Positions 8,221-15,516 of a DNA stretch of 34,136 nucleotides are shown piece after piece. Made by a program: the position numbers and the translations under genes. Within the stretch, counting starts at the first letter, position 1. Each line of letters begins with the position of its first letter. The notes under the pieces were generated by a model, which saw only the letters and a list, made by a program, of their open reading frames with translations, did not search any database and was not told the origin of the DNA. The DNA is from Prevotella sp. (GTDB taxonomy: Bacteria > Bacteroidota > Bacteroidia > Bacteroidales > Bacteroidaceae): contig JALFCW010000005.1 of assembly GCA_022771625.1 (NCBI GenBank), positions 1 to 34,136 on the forward strand. The letters are read 5' to 3'.

Positions 8221-8978
8221 AAATTGTAATAAAGGTGGGCAGCAATGTGCTCACACGTTCTGACGGTCATCTCGACATCACGCGCATGTCGTCAATCATT
8301 GACCAGATAGCATGGCTCAAGCAGCAGGGGCACGATGTGATACTCGTGTCGTCTGGAGCCGTGGCTTGTGGTAGGCGCGAACTGAAGGTGAATCACGATC
8401 TCGACACTGTGGAGCAACGACAGTTGTTTTCAGCTCTTGGTCAGGTGAAGCTCATTGGTCTATATTACGACCTTTTCCGCGAGCATCATCTGCACATCGG
8501 ACAGATTCTGACTATGAAGGAAAACTTCAACCCGGGAGAGCAGTATGAAAACCAAAAGGCTTGTATGACAGTGATGCTCGAAAACGATGTAATACCAATC
8601 GTCAACGAGAACGACACTGTGAGCGTCACCGAACTTATGTTTACCGACAACGATGAACTGAGTGGATTGATAGCCCAGATGATGCAGGCTGACATACTCA
8701 TTCTTTTGAGCAATATCGACGGTATCTACACTGGTCATCCCGACGACCCGCAATCAGAGATAATCCCTGCGGTTGCTCCTGGTCGCGACCTCAGCGAATA
8801 TATCCAGACTGAGAAAAGCGCATTCGGTAGAGGTGGCATGCATTCCAAATATACCACCGCCACCCGAGTTCAGCAGTCGGGTATTAAGGTAATCATTGCA
8901 AATGGAAAACGTGAGAATATCCTCATAGATCTTCTCACAAATAAGGATAACACTCCACATACCGTTTTTCTGAATTAG
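8217..8978 (+). CDS. proB: Glutamate 5-kinase, short form without PUA domain
   Basis: ProB phosphorylates glutamate in the first proline step. The amino-acid-kinase domain is complete: IKVGSNVLTR at the N-terminus, the VSSGAVACGRREL loop, PIVNENDTVSV, and FGRGGMHSKYTTA near the end. At 253 residues it lacks the about 100-residue C-terminal PUA domain of E. coli ProB; such short forms exist in other bacteria and are active. The stop is followed directly by a small inserted repeat, but the reading frame ends cleanly beforehand, so it is not obviously truncated. It is coupled to the synthetase gene by ATGA. Confidence 0.92.
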   Translation: MKIVIKVGSNVLTRSDGHLDITRMSSIIDQIAWLKQQGHDVILVSSGAVACGRRELKVNHDLDTVEQRQLFSALGQVKLIGLYYDLFREHHLHIGQILTMKENFNPGEQYENQKACMTVMLENDVIPIVNENDTVSVTELMFTDNDELSGLIAQMMQADILILLSNIDGIYTGHPDDPQSEIIPAVAPGRDLSEYIQTEKSAFGRGGMHSKYTTATRVQQSGIKVIIANGKRENILIDLLTNKDNTPHTVFLN

Positions 8979-9066
8979 GAATTGCTGCGCAAACCGAATG
9001 CAGAGCCGAGCTCGCTCGAGCTATGCTGAGGTGAAGCCAGCAATCGACGAAGTCAATTAGGAATTG
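8973..9066. mobile_element. 70-bp intergenic element flanked by 12-bp direct repeats
   Basis: AATTAGGAATTG is present at 8973-8984 and again at 9055-9066, flanking a 70-base segment (8985-9054). The inner segment contains a hairpin AGCTCG-CT-CGAGCT (9009-9022). This has the form of an inserted miniature element with a target duplication. The left copy contains the proB stop codon and the right copy reaches to 3 bases before the proA ATG, so neither gene is cut. It has no transposase, and it resembles a dispersed intergenic repeat. Confidence 0.6.
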
Positions 9067-9069
9067 AAA

Positions 9070-10326
9070 ATGAATGAATCACTAAAAAGAACAAAAGCAG
9101 CGAGCCGCCTATTGGCTACAATCGCTGATGACAAGCGCAACGAGATTCTCCTCGCTGTGGCAGATGCCATTATCGCCAACAAGCAGACCATCCTTGAGGC
9201 TAATGCCAAGGACCTTGCAAAGATGGATCCAAAGAATCCGCTTTACGACCGTCTGCAGCTCACCGACAAGCGACTTGAGGACATCGCCTCCGACATGCGC
9301 AACGTGAGCAAGCTGCCGTCGCCCTTAGGTCGTGTTCTCAAGGAGAGTACACTCCCCAATGGATTGCGACTCAAGCGAGTGAGCGTACCGTTTGGTGTTA
9401 TTGGTATGATTTACGAAGCTCGTCCCAATGTCACATTCGATGTCTTCTCGCTTTGCTTCAAGAGCGGCAATGCGTGTGTGCTTAAGGGAGGCAAGGATGC
9501 CGACAACAGTAATCGTGCCGAGGTAGAGATTATCCATCAGGTGTTGGAGGCAAATGGTGTCAATCCTGATGTGGTCACCCTTTTGGAAGCCACACATGAG
9601 GCTACGGCTGAGATGCTCAATGCCGTAGGATACATCGATGTGTGCATTCCCCGAGGCGGTCGCAAACTGATTGACTTTGTGCGCGACAATGCCAAGGTGC
9701 CTGTCATCGAGACAGGAGCCGGTGTGGTGCATGCTTACTTCGATGAATTTGGCGACCTCGATATGGGCAAGCGTATCATCGACAATGCCAAGACTCGACG
9801 GGTAAGTGTGTGCAATGCCCTTGATTGCCTCATCATCCACCGTTCGCGACTTGCCGACCTGCCCGCATTATTGGAACCAGTGGAAAAGAAAGGGGTGAAA
9901 GTATGGACACAGCCCCCCCTCCCCCCGGTGGGGGGAATAGAGATACCTACCTTCACACCCCCCACCGGGGGGCAGGGGGGCTGTGAGGTTTCTCTCTATG
10001 GCACTGAGTTTATGGACTACAAGATGGCAGTGAAGGTGGTGGATTCCATCGATGAAGCCATCGAGCATATTGCCACCTACGGTTCAGGTCATAGTGAATG
10101 TATCATCACCAACAACAAGGACAATGCCAAGAAGTTTCAGCAGTTGGTGGATGCCGCCTGTGTATATGTCAATGCTCCGACGAGTTTCACCGATGGAGCA
10201 CAATTCGGACTTGGAGCCGAGATAGGCATAAGCACACAGAAGTTGGGTCCTCGAGGTCCGATGGGACTTGAAGAGATTACCACCTACAAGTGGCTCATCG
10301 AGGGAGAAGGGCAGATTAGGAATTAG
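9070..10326 (+). CDS. proA: Gamma-glutamyl phosphate reductase carrying an in-frame palindromic insert
   Basis: ProA reduces glutamyl-5-phosphate to the semialdehyde. It is a 418-residue aldehyde-dehydrogenase-fold enzyme, starting at the ATG at 9070 (a TTG at 9064 is also in frame). The catalytic cysteine is C248 in VSVCNALDCL; PFGVIGMIYEARPN and LGPRGPMGLEEI are family blocks. Residues of about 281-305 (PPLPPVGGIEIPTF then PPTGGQGG) do not look like ProA. They are encoded by a 78-bp near-perfect palindrome (9908-9985) that keeps frame and seems to replace about 20 normal residues before YGTEFMDYK. The enzyme may still be active because the segment precedes a surface-exposed region, but this is uncertain. 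Confidence 0.88.
   Translation: MNESLKRTKAASRLLATIADDKRNEILLAVADAIIANKQTILEANAKDLAKMDPKNPLYDRLQLTDKRLEDIASDMRNVSKLPSPLGRVLKESTLPNGLRLKRVSVPFGVIGMIYEARPNVTFDVFSLCFKSGNACVLKGGKDADNSNRAEVEIIHQVLEANGVNPDVVTLLEATHEATAEMLNAVGYIDVCIPRGGRKLIDFVRDNAKVPVIETGAGVVHAYFDEFGDLDMGKRIIDNAKTRRVSVCNALDCLIIHRSRLADLPALLEPVEKKGVKVWTQPPLPPVGGIEIPTFTPPTGGQGGCEVSLYGTEFMDYKMAVKVVDSIDEAIEHIATYGSGHSECIITNNKDNAKKFQQLVDAACVYVNAPTSFTDGAQFGLGAEIGISTQKLGPRGPMGLEEITTYKWLIEGEGQIRN
9908..9985. repeat. 78-bp GC-rich palindromic element inside proA
   Basis: The outer arms CACAGCCCCCC (9908-9918) and GGGGGGCTGTG (9975-9985) are exact reverse complements. The inner arms CCCCCCGGTGGGGGG (9921-9935) and CCCCCCACCGGGGGG (9958-9972) are too. 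The two sets are separated by two mismatched bases, and the loop is 22 bases. The length is 26 codons, so the proA frame is kept. It resembles in principle the Rickettsia palindromic elements that insert within genes, but with different sequence. Confidence 0.8.
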
Positions 10327-10351
10327 AGATTAGAGATTAGGAATTTTGGAT

Positions 10352-11326
10352 ATGAAAACATTTATGAACGTACAAGACCTCGGAGACCTTCAGAAGGCAC
10401 TCCTTGAGGCAGAAGAGATAAAGAAAGACAGGTTTAAGTATCAGAACCTCGGTAAGAACAAGACCCTGATGATGGTGTTCTTCAACAATTCATTGCGCAC
10501 ACGCCTTTCCACCCAAAAGGCAGCAATGAATCTCGGAATGAACGTCATCGTGCTCGACGTGAATGCCGGTGCATGGAAATTGGAGACCGAACGTGGAGTA
10601 ATTATGGATGGCGACAAGAGTGAGCACCTGCTCGAAGCCATTCCCGTGATGGGTTGCTATTGCGACCTCATCGGAGTGCGCTCCTTTGCCGGTCTCACCG
10701 ATCGTGAATACGACTATGCCGAAACTGTCATCAACCAGTTTATCAAATATAGCGGACGTCCGGTATTCGCCATGGAGTCGGCCACAGTACATCCCTTGCA
10801 GGCCTTTGCCGACCTCATCACCATCAAGGAGAATTTTGTTCCTACGGATGAAAAGAAGCGTCCCAAGGTTGTCCTCTCATGGGCTCCCCATTGTCGCGCA
10901 TTGCCACAGGCCGTACCCAATTCATTTGCCGAATGGATGAATGCCGCCGATGTTGACTTTGTGGTCACTCATCCCGAGGGATACGAACTCGACCCGAAAT
11001 TTGTGGGCAATGCCCGTGTGGAATACGACCAGATGAAAGCACTCGAGGGAGCCGACTTTGTATATGCCAAAAACTGGAGTTGCCCGGGAGTGAACAATCC
11101 CGCCGACTATGGCAAGATTATCTCCAAGGATATGTCTTGGACTATTGATGCCGCCCACATGGCAGTTACCGACGACGGAAAGTTTATGCACTGCCTACCC
11201 GTTCGCCGTGGTCTCATCGTCACAGATGATGTCATTGAGAGCAAGAACTCACTTGTCATCCCCGAGGCAGCCAATCGCGAGATTTCAGCCACAGTGGTAA
11301 TCAAGCGCATGCTCGAAAGTCTGTAA
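10352..11326 (+). CDS. argF': N-succinyl/N-acetylornithine carbamoyltransferase (ArgF')
   Basis: This 324-residue transcarbamylase carbamoylates an N-acylated ornithine instead of free ornithine. Its carbamoyl-phosphate-binding motif is NNSLRTRLST (residues 45-54); HPLQAFADL and the late HCLPVRRG block are present. The long shared stretches (LETERGVIMDGDK, EHLLEAIPVMGCYCD) match what I recall of the Bacteroides fragilis succinylornithine transcarbamylase. Residue 90, reported to decide succinyl (Pro) versus acetyl (Glu) preference, is Ser here by my count. The start is the ATG at 10352 rather than TTG 10346. yraN starts 2 bases after its stop. Confidence 0.9.
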   Translation: MKTFMNVQDLGDLQKALLEAEEIKKDRFKYQNLGKNKTLMMVFFNNSLRTRLSTQKAAMNLGMNVIVLDVNAGAWKLETERGVIMDGDKSEHLLEAIPVMGCYCDLIGVRSFAGLTDREYDYAETVINQFIKYSGRPVFAMESATVHPLQAFADLITIKENFVPTDEKKRPKVVLSWAPHCRALPQAVPNSFAEWMNAADVDFVVTHPEGYELDPKFVGNARVEYDQMKALEGADFVYAKNWSCPGVNNPADYGKIISKDMSWTIDAAHMAVTDDGKFMHCLPVRRGLIVTDDVIESKNSLVIPEAANREISATVVIKRMLESL

Positions 11327-11328
11327 TT

Positions 11329-11697
11329 ATGGCTGCTCATAATGACTTGGGCAAATGGGGCGAAGAAATGGCAGCCCGCTATCTTATGGATAACGGGTAT
11401 GCCATTCTCGAACGCGACTGGCACTACCAGCGTCGCGATCTCGACATCATTGCATCAAAAGACGGGATGTTGGTGATTGTTGAGGTAAGGACCCGAAGTA
11501 ACATAAATTATTTGCAGCCCGAGGAATCTGTTGATTATCATAAGATAAAGTCAATATCCATTGCTGCCAATGCCTACGTGAAAGGGCATAGGGTGAATGC
11601 CTCCCTACGTTTCGACATTATTGCAGTCACCGGTTCACCTGGGGCGAAATATCATATCAACCACATTCCCGACGCATTCTATCCGCCTGCAAGATAA
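11329..11697 (+). CDS. YraN/UPF0102 family endonuclease-like protein
   Basis: This 122-residue protein has the UPF0102 signature: N-terminal GKWGEEMAARYLMDNGYAIL, then RRDLDIIASKDGMLVIVEVR. It therefore shows the D-x(n)-E-x-R/K pattern of the Holliday-junction-resolvase-like (PD-(D/E)XK) fold. Its biological role is not settled; a nuclease role in recombination or repair is inferred from the fold. It starts 2 bases after argF' and is probably co-transcribed as the last gene of the cluster. Confidence 0.88.
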   Translation: MAAHNDLGKWGEEMAARYLMDNGYAILERDWHYQRRDLDIIASKDGMLVIVEVRTRSNINYLQPEESVDYHKIKSISIAANAYVKGHRVNASLRFDIIAVTGSPGAKYHINHIPDAFYPPAR

Positions 11698-11731
11698 TCA
11701 CTCATGAAATATATCTAACTACAAACTATAT

Positions 11732-14095
11732 ATGAAGAACTTTAAATTATCAACAACGAAAATGGTGAGCACACTTTTATTTGCCACCATTAGTATGACA
11801 ACCGCCTTGGCGCAAACAACCCCCAAGGTGGAGTATTTCGGCATTTCCGACGTAAGACTTACGCAAAGTGCATTCAAACATGCAGAGGATATGGACATCC
11901 AATATCTTCTCGCCCTCAATCCCGACCGACTTCTCGCTCCTTATCTCAAAGGCGCAGGACTCACCCCCAAGGCCGACAACTACACCAACTGGGAGAACAC
12001 CGGTCTCGACGGACACATCGGAGGTCATTACCTGTCGGCCCTCTCCTTTATGTATGCCGCCACTGGCAATGAGGAGATAGGAAGACGTCTCGACTATGTG
12101 CTTTCCGAATTGAAACGTTGTCAGGACACTGCCGGCGACGGCTATCTATGCGGTGTGCCCGACGGACGAAAGATGTGGAAGGAGATAGAGCAAGGCAATG
12201 TAAGGGCAGCCACCTTCGGCCTTAACGACCGTTGGGTGCCTCTATATAATATCCACAAGATTTATGCCGGATTGCGCGATGCCTATCTTGTGGCACATCG
12301 CGAGGAAGCCAAGGACATGCTCGTGAAACTCACCGACTGGATGGAGCGCACCACAGCCAACCTCTCTGACGCTCAGATGCAGGACATGCTAAGAAGTGAA
12401 CATGGAGGTCTCAACGAGACATTTGCCGATGTGGCAGCCATCACAGGCGACAAGCGCTATCTCACACTTGCACATCGCTTTAGTCATGACATCATACTCA
12501 ATCCTCTGCTTAAGCAAGAAGACAAACTGACTGGTATTCATGCCAATACACAGATACCTAAGGTTATCGGATTCAAGCGCATTGCCGACATCGAGAAGAA
12601 CGACGATTGGAGCAAGGCAGCCGACTTCTTCTGGCATACCGTTGTCAACAACCGTTCGATTACTATCGGTGGCAATAGTGTGTATGAGCATTTCCATCCT
12701 GCCGACAACTTTGAGCCGATGCGCACCAGCGAACAGGGACCCGAGACGTGTAATACATATAATATGTTGCGCCTCACCAAGATGCTCTATGCCACCTCTG
12801 CCGATGCAAAATACATGGACTACTATGAGCGCGCACTCTTCAATCATATCCTATCTACACAAGACCCTGTGCAAGGCGGATTTGTATATTTCACCCCAAT
12901 GCGCTCCGGACACTATCGAGTGTATTCGCAACCACAGACGAGCTTCTGGTGTTGTGTGGGTAGCGGACTGGAGAATCATGCCCGCTATGGCGAGATGATT
13001 TATGCCCACAAGGGCAACGACCAACTATATGTCAACCTTTTCATTCCCTCAACACTCGAATGGGGCGACATCAACATCGAGCAGTCAACATCCTTCCCCG
13101 ATGAAGAAGGCACAAGCGTCATCGTCACCTCAAAAAAAGGAAAAAACAAGAAGTTCACGCTTAACATTCGCGTGCCGGAATGGGTGAATGAGGGAGAGCT
13201 CTCGCTCACAATCAACGGCAAGACCGAGAAGGTGAATATTGCCGACGGATATGTCAAGGTGAATCGTTCGTGGAAGGATGGCGACAAACTGCACATCTCC
13301 ATGCCCATGCACCTGAGAGCCATCGACATGCCCGACAACTCCCACAACTACTCCTTCCTCTATGGTCCTATCGTCCTTGCCTCACGTATGGGCACCCAAC
13401 GTCAGGACGGCATGTTTGCCGATGACAGTCGTGGAGGTCATATCGCCCAAGGTCCTCGCCTTCCGCTACAGAATATGCCAGTGGTAGTGGGCAGTACAGA
13501 GGACATACTGTCACATATCACAAAGACAGACGGCAAGATGGAGTTCACCCTCAAGGGAGTGAGTCCCGAAAATTATGAGGGTATGAAGCTCGAACCGTTC
13601 TATCGCATACACGAATCACGCTATATGGTGTATTGGCCTGTGTTGTCAGCCTCAGAGGTGGCAAAGCGTCAGGAGGAAGTGGCACGCCAAGAGAGTATTG
13701 CCCAAGCACTTGAGGCACGCACAGCCGACAAGGTGACCTGTGGCGAGCAGCAACCCGAGAGCGACCACTTTGTAAAGATGGAATGGAGCGGCACCGGCAA
13801 TGACGGAGGTGTGCAATGGCGCGAAACCCGCCAGTGGTTCTCCTATCGCATGAAGACCAACGGCCGCAAGGTAACAGCCGTTCGTATAGCCTTCCGTCCC
13901 GAGAACAATCGCGATGCCAGTGTACTCATCAACGACACAGAAATCGGTTTGTTCTCAACAGCCGACAATGGTGTCATCGAGATACCCGTGAAGGCAGACG
14001 TGATAGGTAAGGCCGAAACCATCACCCTCAAGATAGCCAAGGGCAATAAGGATATCACTCCGCATATCTACGAAGTGAGACTTATAGCAGAATAA
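11732..14095 (+). CDS. Secreted GH127 beta-L-arabinofuranosidase
   Basis: The 787-residue protein has a signal peptide (about residues 1-28, ending TALAQ) and a GH127 (DUF1680) catalytic domain to about residue 560. Key residues match the Bifidobacterium enzyme HypBA1: acid/base E338 with C340 in GPETCNTYNM, and the Cys pair C407-C408 in SFWCCVGSG, where the first Cys of the corresponding pair is the nucleophile and the group binds zinc. Conserved GLDGHIGGHYLSAL and GLNETFADVAAITGD blocks are also present. A C-terminal accessory beta domain follows. It likely removes beta-L-arabinofuranose from plant glycans in the periplasm. No SusC/SusD genes flank it. It converges on the symporter gene 13 bases away. 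Confidence 0.9.
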   Translation: MKNFKLSTTKMVSTLLFATISMTTALAQTTPKVEYFGISDVRLTQSAFKHAEDMDIQYLLALNPDRLLAPYLKGAGLTPKADNYTNWENTGLDGHIGGHYLSALSFMYAATGNEEIGRRLDYVLSELKRCQDTAGDGYLCGVPDGRKMWKEIEQGNVRAATFGLNDRWVPLYNIHKIYAGLRDAYLVAHREEAKDMLVKLTDWMERTTANLSDAQMQDMLRSEHGGLNETFADVAAITGDKRYLTLAHRFSHDIILNPLLKQEDKLTGIHANTQIPKVIGFKRIADIEKNDDWSKAADFFWHTVVNNRSITIGGNSVYEHFHPADNFEPMRTSEQGPETCNTYNMLRLTKMLYATSADAKYMDYYERALFNHILSTQDPVQGGFVYFTPMRSGHYRVYSQPQTSFWCCVGSGLENHARYGEMIYAHKGNDQLYVNLFIPSTLEWGDINIEQSTSFPDEEGTSVIVTSKKGKNKKFTLNIRVPEWVNEGELSLTINGKTEKVNIADGYVKVNRSWKDGDKLHISMPMHLRAIDMPDNSHNYSFLYGPIVLASRMGTQRQDGMFADDSRGGHIAQGPRLPLQNMPVVVGSTEDILSHITKTDGKMEFTLKGVSPENYEGMKLEPFYRIHESRYMVYWPVLSASEVAKRQEEVARQESIAQALEARTADKVTCGEQQPESDHFVKMEWSGTGNDGGVQWRETRQWFSYRMKTNGRKVTAVRIAFRPENNRDASVLINDTEIGLFSTADNGVIEIPVKADVIGKAETITLKIAKGNKDITPHIYEVRLIAE

Positions 14096-14108
14096 TCTAA
14101 ATACATTC

Positions 14109-15482
14109 CTACTCCCAACACTCGATGTCCTTCTCAATTTCGGGCATCATCGAGCGATGGAACTCCGGATTATGGCCTTCTTTCTTTTGTGCTATATAAT
14201 TGCGCAAGAGGAAGAAGGCTTTTGGTGAGAGTTGGATGATGGCCACAAGATTGACAATCGTCATCACTCCCATCGCCACATCCACAATACTCCAAGCCTC
14301 CTGCAACGACACCAAGGCTCCTGCCATAACCGTCACTCCGGTAATGATGCGGAAGAGATTGATATACGACATCTTGCGGGTGATAAACCTGATGTTGGTC
14401 TCGCCATAGAAATAGTTGGCGATGATGGTGCTGTAGGCAAAGAGGAAGATAGCGGCAGTGATAAAGAGGCCACCTGCGGGTCCGATATGATGCTCAAGCG
14501 AATATTTGGTAAGAATGATGCCGTCGCGACCACTGTCATAAATACCCGATAGCAGGATGATGAAAGCCGTACACGAACAAACGACGATAGTGTCGGTGAA
14601 CACTCCCAACGCCTGCAGCAGTCCTTGTTTCACGGGATGCGATGTATGTGCAATGGCAGCAGCATTGGGCGCACTACCCTCTCCCGCCTCATTGCTGAAC
14701 AGTCCTCGTTTCACTCCTTGCATCACGGCCACTCCAAAGGCTCCACCCACAGCCTGTTCCAATCCGAAGGCACTCTTCACGATGAGAACTATCATTGCCG
14801 GTATCTCGGTGATATTCAGCAATATCACAAACAAGGCTATAATGACATATCCTATGGCCATAAACGGCACGACAATACTTGCGAAATGACTGATGCGACG
14901 TATTCCGCCAAAGATGATGATGAGGGTGGCGATAGTGATAGTAAGACCTATCCACTTGGCATCGATGGCGAGCGAGTCGGCAAGGGCGTCACACAGAGTG
15001 TTGCTCTGTACCACCTGATTTGCCATACCGAAGGTGATGGTGATGAGAATAGCAAAAAGCACACCCATCCATTTGCGATGCAATCCATATTGCATATAAT
15101 AAGCCGGACCGCCATAGAACGAGTCCTCACCCTTGCGCTTGTATAATTGGGCGAGAGTGGCCTCCACAAATGCCGTTGCAGCTCCGAAGAGAGCCATCAT
15201 CCACATCCAGAACACCGCCCCCGGACCGCCTACGAATATTGCCGATGCCACACCGGCGAGATTTCCGGTGCCCACACGACTTGAGAGTGATACGGCAAAA
15301 GCCTGAAACGCACCAATCTTCTGGTCGCCAGGTTTCTCCACAATCACCTTTATCATGTTGCCTATCATGCGAAACTGCACCCCCTTGAGCCTGAGGGTGA
15401 AATACAATGCACAGAACACCAGTAGTGTCACGACTACATAAGTCCAAAGATAATCATTAAGTACATTCAATAATTCAAACAT
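14109..15482 (-). CDS. Alanine/glycine:cation symporter (AGCS family)
   Basis: This 457-residue inner-membrane protein has about ten hydrophobic helices. It carries the AGCS signature SSRVGTGNLAGVA (residues 67-79) and the second family block RGLFSNEAGEGSAPNAAA. Members take up alanine or glycine with Na+ or H+. It lies 34 bases downstream of the Ser/Thr kinase gene on the same strand, so the two may share a transcript, although no functional link is known. I see no promoter between them. Confidence 0.92.
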   Translation of the reverse strand: MFELLNVLNDYLWTYVVVTLLVFCALYFTLRLKGVQFRMIGNMIKVIVEKPGDQKIGAFQAFAVSLSSRVGTGNLAGVASAIFVGGPGAVFWMWMMALFGAATAFVEATLAQLYKRKGEDSFYGGPAYYMQYGLHRKWMGVLFAILITITFGMANQVVQSNTLCDALADSLAIDAKWIGLTITIATLIIIFGGIRRISHFASIVVPFMAIGYVIIALFVILLNITEIPAMIVLIVKSAFGLEQAVGGAFGVAVMQGVKRGLFSNEAGEGSAPNAAAIAHTSHPVKQGLLQALGVFTDTIVVCSCTAFIILLSGIYDSGRDGIILTKYSLEHHIGPAGGLFITAAIFLFAYSTIIANYFYGETNIRFITRKMSYINLFRIITGVTVMAGALVSLQEAWSIVDVAMGVMTIVNLVAIIQLSPKAFFLLRNYIAQKKEGHNPEFHRSMMPEIEKDIECWE

Positions 15483-15516
15483 AATTCAAAACTTTTTTAT
15501 TTCATATTGGTTTGTG

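Noticed and set aside
9735..9965. Minus-strand reading frame across the proA palindrome
   Set aside because: It is an antisense shadow of proA that is extended by the palindromic insert.
9908..9985. proA as a pseudogene
   Set aside because: The insert is in frame, the catalytic Cys and both flanking family blocks are intact, and no stop is introduced.
11732..14095. GH127 gene as part of a polysaccharide utilisation locus
   Set aside because: No SusC, SusD, hybrid regulator or other glycosidase genes are adjacent; its neighbours are yraN and a symporter.
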